The position numbers and the translations under genes were made by a program. Shown here in pieces: positions 17,615-26,001 of a DNA stretch of 41,247 nucleotides. The notes beneath the pieces were generated by a model. The model ran no database searches and was not told the DNA's origin. It was given only the letters and a program-made list of their open reading frames with translations. This stretch comes from Lachnospiraceae bacterium (GTDB lineage Bacteria; Bacillota; Clostridia; Lachnospirales; Lachnospiraceae): assembly GCA_016288825.1 (NCBI GenBank), contig JAEELH010000230.1:1-41247 (forward strand), read 5' to 3'. Position 1 is the stretch's first letter. Each line of letters starts with the position of its first letter.

Positions 17615-18708
17615 TATCTTTTATATACTTCCTTTATTGATGAAAGCCGATCCGGCATTCCGGACAAGATAGCGTCCGCCAGAACAAGCTCTGTCATAGC
17701 CTCAACAACAACTACAGCCCTGGGAACGATAACCGGATCATGCCTTCCGTGAATAATGATCTTGGTTTCGTTGCCATCCCGATCAACAGTATCCTGCTCT
17801 CTGGAAATTGAGGGGGTAGGCTTTACTGCAACACGAAAAACGATCTCATCTCCGTCGCTGATACCTCCAAGAATACCTCCGCTGTGATTGGATCTTTTTT
17901 TGATAAGTCCATTTTCGGACATAAAAGGATCATTGTTTTCACTGCCACGAAGTTTTGCAGCTCCAAATCCTTCTCCTATCTCAAATCCCTTAACAGCACC
18001 GATGGAGAACATAGCACCGGCCAAAGCCGCATCAAGCTTTCCAAATACAGGATCACCTATGCCGGGCATCATGCCACTGACTACGGTCTCAATAACTCCT
18101 CCCACAGAGTCCTGGTCATCCCTGCAGGATCTAACAAGTTCCACAGCCTTCTTTGAAGCCTCCTCATCCGGCATATACAGCGGATTTGAAGCTATCACAT
18201 CCTTGTCAAAAGAACTTATCTCAATATCACCGATGGATCTGGTATAAGAAAGCACCCGGATCCCAAGTTCGGATAAAAGCCTGGCAGCTACAGCACCGGC
18301 TGCAACACGGCCTATTGTCTCTCTTCCCGAGGATCTTCCGCCTCCTCTGTGGTCTCTGAAACCGTACTTTTGATCAAAGCAAAAATCAGCATGTCCCGGT
18401 CTGTAAACATCCTTAAGGGCATCATAATCACCCGAATGCTGATCCTGATTTCGGACCATAAGGGCTATAGGTGTTCCAAGAGTTACGCCCTCAAATACAC
18501 CGGACATGATCTCAACTCTGTCAGCCTCACTCCTGGCGGTCGTCATATCAGACTGTCCCGGGCGACGTCTGTCCAGCATTGATTGTATATCCTCTTCACA
18601 AAGCGAAAGTCCCGCAGGAACCCCGTCGATGGTTACACCGACGCCGGCCCCGTGAGACTCCCCCCATGTCATGATCCTAAAATTATTACCGAATAATGAA
18701 TGATCCAT
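17614..18708 (-). CDS. aroC: Chorismate synthase
   Basis: Last step of the shikimate pathway: 5-enolpyruvylshikimate-3-phosphate to chorismate, needing reduced FMN. At 364 residues it is full length. Family signatures include the N-terminal MTWGESHGAGVGVTIDGVPAG, RPGQSDMTTARSEADRVEIMSGVFEG and SSGRETIGRVAAGAVA near residues 126-143. GGAG lies eight bases before the ATG; the start shares one base with the stop of the upstream lactonase gene (TAATG). No other aro genes are nearby. Its presence beside trhP is notable, because TrhP enzymes draw on prephenate made from chorismate. Confidence 0.97.
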   Translation of the reverse strand: MDHSLFGNNFRIMTWGESHGAGVGVTIDGVPAGLSLCEEDIQSMLDRRRPGQSDMTTARSEADRVEIMSGVFEGVTLGTPIALMVRNQDQHSGDYDALKDVYRPGHADFCFDQKYGFRDHRGGGRSSGRETIGRVAAGAVAARLLSELGIRVLSYTRSIGDIEISSFDKDVIASNPLYMPDEEASKKAVELVRSCRDDQDSVGGVIETVVSGMMPGIGDPVFGKLDAALAGAMFSIGAVKGFEIGEGFGAAKLRGSENNDPFMSENGLIKKRSNHSGGILGGISDGDEIVFRVAVKPTPSISREQDTVDRDGNETKIIIHGRHDPVIVPRAVVVVEAMTELVLADAILSGMPDRLSSIKEVYKR

Positions 18709-19775
18709 TACTTGTTCTCCAGTTTAAGTATGCGGATGCAGTTGGGCTTATCCACCTTAACCGGCGGATTCTTCATGAGTGCATAATTCTCCTCATAATT
18801 AAAACCAAAGGTCCTGATCTCGTTGGAATCGTGATTAAGTACGGCTACATACTTTGCACCGGGAAGTACGGCAATTGATTTAGGGAAATCGCCGCTGATC
18901 ATAGTCTCTCCGATGTAGGAAAGTGTTCCATCCTCGGGATCACGCTTGAGCCATGACATACCGTCAAAGCCGTCAATAGCAACAAAAACATAATCATTAT
19001 CCTTGCAAAGAGACATGCTCGTTGCGGAAGATATCCTGAAATCCTCCTCAACAACAGGGATAGTCTGGATCCTCTCAAAGAAAGGCTCGTTACCCTTGTC
19101 CTCGTACTTATATACCTCAATGGCATTGGCAAGCTCTGTAAGGATATAACAGAATCTGGCATCCTCTGAGAATCTGATAAGCCTGGGCGCTGCCTCCAGC
19201 TCACATCTTATGATATCAGCAAGCTTGAGCTTACCGTGGGTGTAATCGATAGCATATACTTTAACCTGATTAAGACCGTAATCTGCCGCACAAAGGTACT
19301 TGTGATCGGGAGTAAGCTTAACACAACTTACCTTTGGATGATCGATCCTTCGGTTTTCAGAAGTAATGGCAAGTCCCTGATGGAAGATACCATCTGCGAT
19401 ATCATCAATCCCGCCATCCGGCCGAAGTCTCATCATGGTCACTCGACCGTCATGATATCCACCTACAAAAAGAAATCTACGCTCCTTATCCACATCAAGA
19501 TAGCAGCCTCTCATCCCGCCGATCCACTTAGAATTGATCTTGGAAAGATCGCCGTTCTCATCGATCTTGAAAGCACATACACCCTCATCCTCAATGGAAT
19601 AAAGGATCTGGCCGTCCTCACTGATAGTAACGTAGGAAGGATTGTTGATGGGCGCTACGGATCTCTCTGTAAGCCTTCCGCTTTCAACATCAATATCATA
19701 CACATGGATACCGATGCTGTTCTCATGTGTATATGTTCCTACATAAGCAACATATCTGTCCTTTGCCTTTGCCAT
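18708..19775 (-). CDS. Lactonase-family seven-bladed beta-propeller (YkgB/6-phosphogluconolactonase-like)
   Basis: A 356-residue protein opening with YVAYVGTYTHENSIGIHVYD, typical of the lactonase family that includes YkgB-type 6-phosphogluconolactonases. Repeated blades carry motifs such as NNPSYVTISEDGQILYSIED, RRFLFVGGYHDGRVT and YLCAADYGLNQVKVYAID. A pentose-phosphate role is possible, but many family members have unknown substrates. There is no signal peptide, so it is cytoplasmic. The ATG at 19775 has AAGGAGG six bases upstream; a TTG at 19793 would overlap that site. The start lies 14 bases before the U32 stop codon in operon order, with an overlap avoided by this choice only in part. 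Confidence 0.87.
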   Translation of the reverse strand: MAKAKDRYVAYVGTYTHENSIGIHVYDIDVESGRLTERSVAPINNPSYVTISEDGQILYSIEDEGVCAFKIDENGDLSKINSKWIGGMRGCYLDVDKERRFLFVGGYHDGRVTMMRLRPDGGIDDIADGIFHQGLAITSENRRIDHPKVSCVKLTPDHKYLCAADYGLNQVKVYAIDYTHGKLKLADIIRCELEAAPRLIRFSEDARFCYILTELANAIEVYKYEDKGNEPFFERIQTIPVVEEDFRISSATSMSLCKDNDYVFVAIDGFDGMSWLKRDPEDGTLSYIGETMISGDFPKSIAVLPGAKYVAVLNHDSNEIRTFGFNYEENYALMKNPPVKVDKPNCIRILKLENK

Positions 19776-19789
19776 TATAAGCCTCCTTA

Positions 19790-21019
19790 TCAAGCGCTCA
19801 TTCGGATTATGTCGTATTCTTCCGCACCTGTTTGATCAAGCTCAATACATAAAGCCTCACCCGCATGGGGAGCTGACTGGGCACTTTGTCCGTCTTCACC
19901 TATGATGGAGCGAACAACGCAACTTATATTATCACCGTTTGGCTTCATGATTTCAATAGTATCACCGCAAGAAAATTTATTTTTCTGGTGGATAAATATA
20001 GTATTGTTCTCTGCTTTTTCCACCATACCCAGATAAATATAGCCTCTCTCGTAGGAATTCGCCGTATACAGCTGTCCCTCTTCATGCGGTTTGCCAAAGT
20101 AAAATCCGGTGCCGAATGACCTGTAGGTGCAGGCTGTGATCTGGGAACGATACCAGGAAAGATTCTCCCTGTATACTTCCTCTCCCTTGAGATAATCATC
20201 GATAGCCCTACGATATGTCCTGGCTACGGTAGCGACATACAGCGCAGCCTTCATCCTGCCCTCAACCTTAAAGGAGTCAATACCGCACTCCATAAGCTCG
20301 GGAATATGGTCAACCATGCACAGGTCCTTGCTGTTAAAAATAAAGGTCCCTCTATCTGTCTCAACAACAGGCATATATTCTCCGGGGCGATTCTCCTCAA
20401 CCACGGAATACTTCCATCTGCAGGGATGCGTGCAGGCACCGAGATTAGCCGCTCTGCCCGTAAAATAGTCGGAAAGCAGACATCTTCCGGAATATGAAAT
20501 ACACATGGCTCCGTGAACAAAGCTTTCTATCTCCATGTCCTCTGGAATATGCTCCCTAATATCTCGAAGTTCCTCAAGAGAAAGCTCCCTCGCACTGACT
20601 ACCCTGCGAACGCCCTGATCATACCAGAACTTGTACGTCATATAGTTGGTATTATTGGCCTGAGTGGAAATATGAACCTCGATATTCGGCATATACTGTC
20701 TGGCCAGAGTAAATACACCGGGATCAGAGATAAGAACCGCATCGGGTCCGATATCGGACAACTCTTTGAAATATTCTATAACACCGTCTATATCGCGATC
20801 ATGTGCAAAGATATTGGCCGTAACATAAACTTTTACACCTTTTTCATGAGCAAAAGCGATACCGGCCCTCATATCTTCGGGCGAAAAATTATCCGCTCCT
20901 GCACGAAGACCATAGGCCTCACCGCCAATATATACAGCATCTGCGCCGTATCTGACCGCAACTTTTAAAACATTAAGATTGGCTGCCGGAAGCAGCAGTT
21001 CTACATTTCGTCGAAACAC
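19790..21019 (-). CDS. trhP: U32 peptidase-family protein, probable tRNA 5-hydroxyuridine synthase TrhP
   Basis: The 409-residue protein carries the U32 signature ESFVHGAMCISYSGRCLLSD and starts with VELLLPAANLNVLKVAVRYG. Although named peptidases, characterised members (E. coli TrhP, B. subtilis YrrN/YrrO) hydroxylate uridine-34 of tRNA using prephenate. Later Cys residues (GACTHPCRW) fit a metal/cluster-binding role. The neighbour upstream, TrmR-like, methylates the product, as in B. subtilis yrrMNO, which supports the assignment. The start is GTG at 21019 with AGGAG about nine bases upstream; it overlaps the trmR end by 47 bases in another frame. Only one copy occurs here, where B. subtilis has two. 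Confidence 0.88.
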   Translation of the reverse strand: MFRRNVELLLPAANLNVLKVAVRYGADAVYIGGEAYGLRAGADNFSPEDMRAGIAFAHEKGVKVYVTANIFAHDRDIDGVIEYFKELSDIGPDAVLISDPGVFTLARQYMPNIEVHISTQANNTNYMTYKFWYDQGVRRVVSARELSLEELRDIREHIPEDMEIESFVHGAMCISYSGRCLLSDYFTGRAANLGACTHPCRWKYSVVEENRPGEYMPVVETDRGTFIFNSKDLCMVDHIPELMECGIDSFKVEGRMKAALYVATVARTYRRAIDDYLKGEEVYRENLSWYRSQITACTYRSFGTGFYFGKPHEEGQLYTANSYERGYIYLGMVEKAENNTIFIHQKNKFSCGDTIEIMKPNGDNISCVVRSIIGEDGQSAQSAPHAGEALCIELDQTGAEEYDIIRMSA

Positions 21020-21647
21020 TTATACCGTCTCCTATAGGTAATATATCCGTGATCAGATCCTTGTCCCTGCATATCTCATCAAGAAACTGCCGCATCCTCT
21101 TGTGAATGGTACGGTCACGTCTCTCAAGAGCATATCTGCTGCGAAGTGTATCATTCTCCACAAGGATATTGTCACATAAAAGAACTCCCCCCTCTGTAAG
21201 AAGTCTCTTGATATCGGGAAGCATGGTAATGTACTGTCCCTTGGCAGCATCGAGAAAAATAAGATCATACTGATCCTTAAGGTCTGCCAAAAGCAAAGTA
21301 GCATCGCCTCTTAAAAGACTTATGGCCTCTGTAGCCCCATATTTCTTAAAATTAGCTTCCGCCTGATCAGCTCTTTTTTCATCCATCTCAATCGTGGTGA
21401 TCAGACAACTCTCACGGCAGGCAACCTTCCAGATATATAGGGAGGAATATCCTATAGCCGTGCCTATCTCAAGAACTCTGCGAGGCCTAATGGTTCCAAA
21501 AAGCCAGTTCATAAAAAACTCGCATTCCCTGCGGATTATAGGAACGTCGTCCTCTTCGGCCTGCTCTCTCAGGGATAAAAGTTCCTCATCTCCACCTATG
21601 GTGGCATCTAAGAATACCTGCCACCTCTCATCCGATAAAAGTCCCAT
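20973..21647 (-). CDS. trmR: SAM-dependent O-methyltransferase, probable tRNA 5-hydroxyuridine methyltransferase TrmR
   Basis: A class I methyltransferase of 224 residues with SAM motif I VLEIGTAIGYSSLYIW, an acidic loop after ITTIEMDEKRADQAEANFKK, and LRGDATLLLADL plus DLIFLDAAKGQY, typical of the YrrM/COMT-like family. In B. subtilis this enzyme (TrmR) turns 5-hydroxyuridine into 5-methoxyuridine at tRNA position 34. Here it precedes the TrhP-like gene and overlaps it by 47 bases, matching that pathway. The ATG is one base after the RNase J stop, with GGAAG seven bases upstream. The methyl acceptor is inferred from context, not seen. Confidence 0.87.
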   Translation of the reverse strand: MGLLSDERWQVFLDATIGGDEELLSLREQAEEDDVPIIRRECEFFMNWLFGTIRPRRVLEIGTAIGYSSLYIWKVACRESCLITTIEMDEKRADQAEANFKKYGATEAISLLRGDATLLLADLKDQYDLIFLDAAKGQYITMLPDIKRLLTEGGVLLCDNILVENDTLRSRYALERRDRTIHKRMRQFLDEICRDKDLITDILPIGDGISVSTKCRTAASGSQS

Positions 21648-21648
21648 A

Positions 21649-23304
21649 TCAGACTTCCATGATTATAGGCAGGATCATAGGGCGCCTCTGAGTCTCTTTC
21701 CAGACAAAATCCGAAAGAACACTTTTGAGTTCGTTTTTTATACGTCCCCAGTCTCTGATGCCTCCGTCAACAAGATCCTCCATCTTTTCAACAAGGACTT
21801 CATTGGCGGAATCCATAAGATCCTCGGATCCCTTAACATAAACAAATCCTCTGGAAACGATATCCGGTCCCGCAAGGACCTGGCCGCTTCCGGAATCCAT
21901 GGTAATAACAATAATTATAATGCCGTCCTCTGCCAAATGCTGTCTGTCACGAAGAACGATATTACCAACATCGCCGACGCCGAGTCCATCAACCATAACA
22001 GCTCCGGTATGGACCTGACCCACAACTTTGGCCACACCCTCGTCAAACTCCAGGATATCACCGGATTTAAGGATCTTGATATGCTCGGAATCATAACCGA
22101 GTGATCTGGCTATACGCTCCTGGGCCTTGAGATGCTTGTACTCTCCATGGACCGGGATTGAATACTTGGGCCTAACCAGGGAATAGATAAGCTTGATCTC
22201 TTCCTGGCAGGCATGTCCGGAAACATGGACATCCTGGAAGATAACATTGGCCCCCTTGCGATAAAGGTCATTCATGACCCTGGAAACATCCTTTTCATTA
22301 CCGGGAATGGGATGGGATGAAAAGATAATGGTATCATCGGGCTTGATGGCGATCTTGCGATGAGTGCCGTTAGCCATACGGGAAAGGGCTGCCATAGACT
22401 CTCCCTGACTACCGGTAGTGATAAGCACCGTCTTTTCGTCGGGATAATTTTTAAGTTCATCAACAGAGATCAAAGTATTGGCGGGAACATCAAGATACCC
22501 AAGCTCCTGAGCGGTATTGATGATATTGACCATACTCCTGCCCTCTACCACTACCTTACGGCCGTGCTTGTAGGCTGAATTGATTATCTGCTGAACTCTG
22601 TCAACATTGGAAGCAAAGGTTGCGATAATGATCCTGTGGGACACATTTTCAGCAAATATAGCCTCAAAGGCAGCTCCAACAGTCTTTTCAGACTCGGTAA
22701 AACCGGGACGCTCTGCATTGGTGGAATCACACATCAGTGCCAAAACGCCCTTTTTGCCGATCTCCGCAAAGTGCTGAAGGTCAATGGCATCACCGAAAAC
22801 CGGCGTATAATCAACCTTGAAGTCTCCTGTATGGATAATAGTTCCGGCGGGTGTATAGATGGCAAAAGCCGCCGCATCCTGGATACTGTGATTTGTCCTT
22901 ATAAACTCAACCCTGAAAGGTCCTATATTGATTGACTGGCCGTACTTTACCACCTTGCGCCTGACCTGAGACATCATGCCTCTCTCAGCCAGCTTATGCT
23001 CTATAATACCCATTGTAAGACGGGTGGCATATATATTGACCGGGAGCTCGGAAAGCACATAAGGAAGAGCTCCGATATGATCCTCATGTCCGTGGGTGAT
23101 AAAAATACCCTTGACCTTATCCTCATTTTCAATGAGGTAACTGATATCCGGAATAACGAGGTCTACTCCCAACATATCCGATTCCGGAAAGGCAAGTCCG
23201 CAATCAACAACAATAATACTGTCTCCGTACTCGAAGGCAGTAATATTCATCCCGATCTGTTCCAGTCCGCCCAACGGGATGATCCTTAATTTGTCTTTTT
23301 TCAA
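21649..23304 (-). CDS. rnj: Ribonuclease J
   Basis: Metallo-beta-lactamase/beta-CASP RNase with 5'-exonuclease and endonuclease activity, central to mRNA decay in Firmicutes. At 551 residues it has the usual length. The zinc motif FITHGHEDHIGALP (H71, H73, D75, H76) and later RTNHSIQDA, CDSTNAERPGFTESE, TTGSQGE and VHVSGHACQEE are all conserved. The start is TTG at 23304, five bases after a perfect AGGAGG that overlaps the DUF1292 stop; the next in-frame ATG would remove the start of the catalytic domain. Whether it corresponds to J1 or J2 cannot be told. Confidence 0.95.
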   Translation of the reverse strand: MKKDKLRIIPLGGLEQIGMNITAFEYGDSIIVVDCGLAFPESDMLGVDLVIPDISYLIENEDKVKGIFITHGHEDHIGALPYVLSELPVNIYATRLTMGIIEHKLAERGMMSQVRRKVVKYGQSINIGPFRVEFIRTNHSIQDAAAFAIYTPAGTIIHTGDFKVDYTPVFGDAIDLQHFAEIGKKGVLALMCDSTNAERPGFTESEKTVGAAFEAIFAENVSHRIIIATFASNVDRVQQIINSAYKHGRKVVVEGRSMVNIINTAQELGYLDVPANTLISVDELKNYPDEKTVLITTGSQGESMAALSRMANGTHRKIAIKPDDTIIFSSHPIPGNEKDVSRVMNDLYRKGANVIFQDVHVSGHACQEEIKLIYSLVRPKYSIPVHGEYKHLKAQERIARSLGYDSEHIKILKSGDILEFDEGVAKVVGQVHTGAVMVDGLGVGDVGNIVLRDRQHLAEDGIIIIVITMDSGSGQVLAGPDIVSRGFVYVKGSEDLMDSANEVLVEKMEDLVDGGIRDWGRIKNELKSVLSDFVWKETQRRPMILPIIMEV

Positions 23305-23313
23305 TTTAACCTC

Positions 23314-23601
23314 CTAATACTCGAACCCGGTATCATCAAGAAGTTCTTCGAAAACGCCGAGAACGTTCTTCAGAAGGTTGTCATCATCGACCGGTACATA
23401 ACAAACTTCATCTCCGTCGTCCTCCACTTTTCGAAGAACCATCACCTCTGCCTCATCAGAGTCCGGGTCACTGTCAGATACTAAGAGAAAACTCTCCCCC
23501 GCAAGGACAGTCTCCTCAAGAATAAATAACTCTATATCATTACCGTCATCATCGGTAAATAATATGCTTTCGTAAGATTTAGCTTTGCTTTCTTCGCTCA
23601 T
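23314..23601 (-). CDS. DUF1292 family protein (YrzB-like, standard locus)
   Basis: A 95-residue acidic protein; ILFTDDDGNDIELFILEETV and CYVPVDDDNLLKNVLGVFEE are typical of DUF1292. The order ireB-ruvX-DUF1292 is widely conserved in Firmicutes, though the role of DUF1292 is unknown. The ATG at 23601 lies inside the last codons of ruvX (23-base overlap) with AGGA upstream. It is a paralogue of the orphan gene at 4361-4672, which is longer and more diverged. Confidence 0.88.
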   Translation of the reverse strand: MSEESKAKSYESILFTDDDGNDIELFILEETVLAGESFLLVSDSDPDSDEAEVMVLRKVEDDGDEVCYVPVDDDNLLKNVLGVFEELLDDTGFEY

Positions 23602-24013
23602 CAAGATATTCCTGTAAAACTATGGCTGCCGCCACCTGATCAATAAACTGCTTTCTTTGACTGCGCAAAACACCACTTTCCCTAAGTATCTCGTCAGCCT
23701 CATACGTTGTAAGTCTCTCGTCCCAAAAGATAACTTCTAAACCTGTTCTGTCTGCCACCTGAGAAGCAAAATCCCTGGTCAGCTCACATCTTTCTCCCTC
23801 GCTTCCATCCATATTGAGGGGGAGCCCCATAACAACAAGTCCGATATCATACTCAGCACAAATATCCGTTATCTGTCTGAGTGTATCTCTGAGAGCACCC
23901 GGCTTTTTACGAGTGATGGTAGAATGCTCCTGTGCTGTCATAAGAAGAGGGTCTGAGATCGCAACACCCACGGTCTTAGACCCGAAATCCAGTCCCAGTA
24001 TCCTCTTATCCAA
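23579..24013 (-). CDS. ruvX: RuvX/YqgF family nuclease
   Basis: RNase H-fold nuclease, described as a putative Holliday-junction resolvase and, in E. coli, as involved in pre-16S rRNA 5' end maturation. The 144-residue protein begins ILGLDFGSKTVGVAISDPL, with the first catalytic Asp, and continues with VVMGLPLNMDGSEG and FWDERLTTYEA, all standard. The start is TTG at 24013 with GGGAG about nine bases upstream overlapping the ireB stop. It is the second gene of the operon that begins at ireB. Confidence 0.95.
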   Translation of the reverse strand: MDKRILGLDFGSKTVGVAISDPLLMTAQEHSTITRKKPGALRDTLRQITDICAEYDIGLVVMGLPLNMDGSEGERCELTRDFASQVADRTGLEVIFWDERLTTYEADEILRESGVLRSQRKQFIDQVAAAIVLQEYLDERRKQS

Positions 24014-24019
24014 AACAGA

Positions 24020-24280
24020 CTACTCCCAGCCTTTGGAGCGGATATACTCCTCAAGAAGCTCCTCAACGAGCTCATCCCTCTCGACCTTCATGATGAGGCT
24101 TCGGGCATTATTATGACTGGTAATAAAAGTCGGATCCCCTGACATGATATAACCCACTATCTGATTAACAGGATTATAACCACGCTCCCGCAGAGCCTCG
24201 TACACTTTGGTAAGTATATCCTTGGCCTCTACCGACTCCTTGTCAACCTTAAAAAACTGTGTCTGTCCAAGATCCTTCAT
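24020..24280 (-). CDS. ireB: IreB-family regulatory phosphoprotein (UPF0297/YrzL)
   Basis: An 86-residue protein with the family block [20 protein letters not shown] followed by [35 protein letters not shown]. In Enterococcus faecalis IreB is a substrate of the PASTA kinase IreK and controls cephalosporin resistance; a general regulatory role is assumed elsewhere. AGGAG lies six bases before the ATG at 24280; the ATG at 24286 is too close to that site. It heads a ten-gene operon running down to yajC. Confidence 0.95.
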   Translation of the reverse strand: MKDLGQTQFFKVDKESVEAKDILTKVYEALRERGYNPVNQIVGYIMSGDPTFITSHNNARSLIMKVERDELVEELLEEYIRSKGWE

Positions 24281-24291
24281 AAGCATCTCCT

Positions 24292-24320
24292 AAGAAAAAA
24301 CAAGTTTCACAAAAGAAACT
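24292..24320 (-). terminator. Weak intrinsic terminator or attenuator ahead of ireB
   Basis: On the minus strand AGTTTC, a six-base loop and GAAACT form a short stem, followed by TGTTTTTTCTT. It could end mtaB transcripts or attenuate the ireB operon, since it lies between the putative promoter near 24358 and the ireB ATG. The stem is only 6 bp and AT-rich. Confidence 0.4.
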
Positions 24321-24357
24321 CACGCGCAGTGCGCATTACAAATACTGAATTCATTGT

Positions 24358-24366
24358 ATTATATCA
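24358..24366 (-). promoter_or_regulatory. Possible extended -10 promoter for the ireB operon
   Basis: TGATATAAT on the minus strand matches the extended -10 consensus TGnTATAAT and straddles the stop codon of mtaB. No -35 resembling TTGACA is found at 16-18 bases, so it rests on the -10 alone. Confidence 0.35.
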
Positions 24367-25660
24367 TAACGAAATTTTCAAGTCCCCCGACCTTGTTATC
24401 AAGGGTAAGAATGCCCTCTTTAATGCTTCCGCAGATATGGCTGCCGAGAGTTGATCTGACCTTGATGTATTCCCTCGTGAAACCGGTGATCCCGCCGCTT
24501 GCGTCTTCCTCTTCAAAAAGCACATCGGTCCTGACTCCGTCATAAAGCTTTAAGAAGTCAAGTCTCATACTTTCTCCCAGCTCGATAAGCCTTTGACTGC
24601 GCTCATGCTTGAGTTCTTCCCTTACCTGATCAGGCATCTTTACAGCCCTTGTACCCGGTCTTTTTGAATACTTGAAAACATGCATCTCATAAAAGCCAAC
24701 TCGGCGCACAAAATCAATGGTTTCCTCAAATTCTATGTCAGTCTCACCGGGGAATCCGCAAATAACATCAGTGGTTATTGCCGGGTTATTAAAATATTTC
24801 CTCAATATACTAACACTTTTAAAATATTCTTCTGCAGTATATGATCTGTTCATGCGCTTAAGAACAGAATCGCTGCCGCTTTGGAGCGAAAGATGAAAAT
24901 GAGGGCAAACCTCCTTTACGGAAGAAAGCTCACTGATAAACTCCTCATCCATGATACAGGGTTCAAAGGAGCCGAAACGCACACGCTCGATCCCACTGAT
25001 AGCTGCAACGCTTTTTACCAGATCAATGAGTTTTTCACCCGTATCTTTGCCAAAGGAACTGAGATGGATACCGGTGATCACCACCTCTTTATAACCCTTA
25101 CTCGCAAGATGCGTAACTTCGCTTATAACACTTTCAATACTGCGGCTTCTGGAACGTCCTCTGGCATAAGGGATGATACAATACGAGCAAAACTGATCGC
25201 AGCCGTCCTGAACCTTGATAAATGCCCTTGTATGGTCCATGGTATGCGCCAGGAACATATCCTCATATCTTCTGTCACAGGCAATATTGGAAATTGCGCT
25301 GTTCTTTTGTCCCTTTTCATACTCACTTATAAGCCTGACAAGCTCCTCCTTTTTATTGTTAGAGATCAAAATATCCACGTTGGGACTGCCTTCAAGCTTA
25401 TCTTTTGCTGTCTGGACATAGCACCCTGCAGCAACTACGATGGCGTCAGGATTCTTACTCCTGGCACGTGAAAGCATCTGCCTTGATTTTTTGTCTGCGA
25501 TCTGGGTAACGGAACAGGTATTTATTACATAAACATCGGCCTTTTCGGTAAAGGGAACTATCTCATAACCGGCCTCTTCCAAAAGGTGTGCCATACACTC
25601 GCATTCATATTCATTTACTTTGCATCCAAGGTTGTGAAGGGCCGCTTTTTTCATTGACAT
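24359..25660 (-). CDS. mtaB: tRNA (t6A37) methylthiotransferase MtaB
   Basis: Radical-SAM methylthiotransferase that adds a methylthio group to t6A at tRNA position 37. From the ATG at 25660 (433 residues) the three N-terminal UPF0004 cysteines are Cys13 (LHNLGCKVNEYE), Cys49 (VINTCSVT) and Cys80 (AAGCYVQ). The radical-SAM CxxxCxxC is GCDQFCSYCIIPYARGRSRS (Cys154, 158, 161), and a TRAM-like domain ends the protein. I prefer the ATG at 25660 because AAAGG is five bases upstream; the ATG at 25675 has none. The HPr-like gene diverges from it, and the -35 of that gene's promoter lies at this start codon. Confidence 0.95.
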   Translation of the reverse strand: MSMKKAALHNLGCKVNEYECECMAHLLEEAGYEIVPFTEKADVYVINTCSVTQIADKKSRQMLSRARSKNPDAIVVAAGCYVQTAKDKLEGSPNVDILISNNKKEELVRLISEYEKGQKNSAISNIACDRRYEDMFLAHTMDHTRAFIKVQDGCDQFCSYCIIPYARGRSRSRSIESVISEVTHLASKGYKEVVITGIHLSSFGKDTGEKLIDLVKSVAAISGIERVRFGSFEPCIMDEEFISELSSVKEVCPHFHLSLQSGSDSVLKRMNRSYTAEEYFKSVSILRKYFNNPAITTDVICGFPGETDIEFEETIDFVRRVGFYEMHVFKYSKRPGTRAVKMPDQVREELKHERSQRLIELGESMRLDFLKLYDGVRTDVLFEEEDASGGITGFTREYIKVRSTLGSHICGSIKEGILTLDNKVGGLENFVMI

Positions 25661-25682
25661 TTTAACCTTTTTCATTTACGAT
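25654..25682 (+). promoter_or_regulatory. Promoter of the HPr-like gene
   Basis: Plus strand: a perfect TTGACA (25654-25659), a 17-base spacer and TACGAT (25677-25682). Transcription would start near 25689, about 32 bases before the ATG. The -35 overlaps the start codon of the divergent mtaB gene. Confidence 0.55.
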
Positions 25683-25720
25683 TGAACTATCTATAAATAG
25701 ACAATAACGAGGAGGTTATG

Positions 25721-25951
25721 ATGAAGACAGTACAGATTTCTCTTAATTCGATCGATAAGGTAAAATCCTTTGTAAACACCATAAGCCAGTTTGACAGCGA
25801 TTTCGATCTTATTTCAGGTCGCTACGTTATCGATGCTAAGTCGATCATGGGTATCTTTTCATTGGATCTTTCCCAGCCCATCGATCTTACGATCCATGCT
25901 GAGAAGGACGATGAGATCCTTACCGCACTTGAGTCCTATATCATCAAGTAA
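25721..25951 (+). CDS. HPr-like protein without the active-site histidine (Crh-like)
   Basis: A 76-residue protein with an HPr fold pattern. The regulatory-serine region AKSIMGIFSLDLSQ (Ser41, equal to HPr Ser46) is very well kept. Where HPr has G-x-H-A-R-P, this protein reads LNSIDKVKSF, so His15 is replaced by Asp12 and Arg17 by Val. It therefore cannot pass phosphate in the PTS in the normal way; like Bacillus Crh it could be a substrate of HPr kinase and a CcpA co-factor (inference). AGGAGG five bases before the ATG at 25721 favours it over the ATG at 25718. It is monocistronic with its own promoter and terminator. Confidence 0.85.
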   Translation: MKTVQISLNSIDKVKSFVNTISQFDSDFDLISGRYVIDAKSIMGIFSLDLSQPIDLTIHAEKDDEILTALESYIIK

Positions 25952-25977
25952 TTGTATTTGATCTATTAGATCTGTAG

Positions 25978-26001
25978 GGAACCCGCCAGGGTTCCTTTTT
26001 T
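25978..26001 (+). terminator. Rho-independent terminator of the HPr-like gene
   Basis: GGAACCC (25978-25984), loop GCCA, GGGTTCC (25989-25995), then TTTTTT (25996-26001): a 7-bp perfect stem with a clean U-tract on the plus strand, 26 bases after the stop codon. The last T bases overlap the stop codon of the convergent thiI gene. It has no U-tract on the minus strand. Confidence 0.9.

Noticed and set aside
24881-25471. Plus-strand 196-codon open frame inside mtaB
   Set aside because: Antisense to the conserved radical-SAM region of mtaB; no ribosome site and no recognisable protein.
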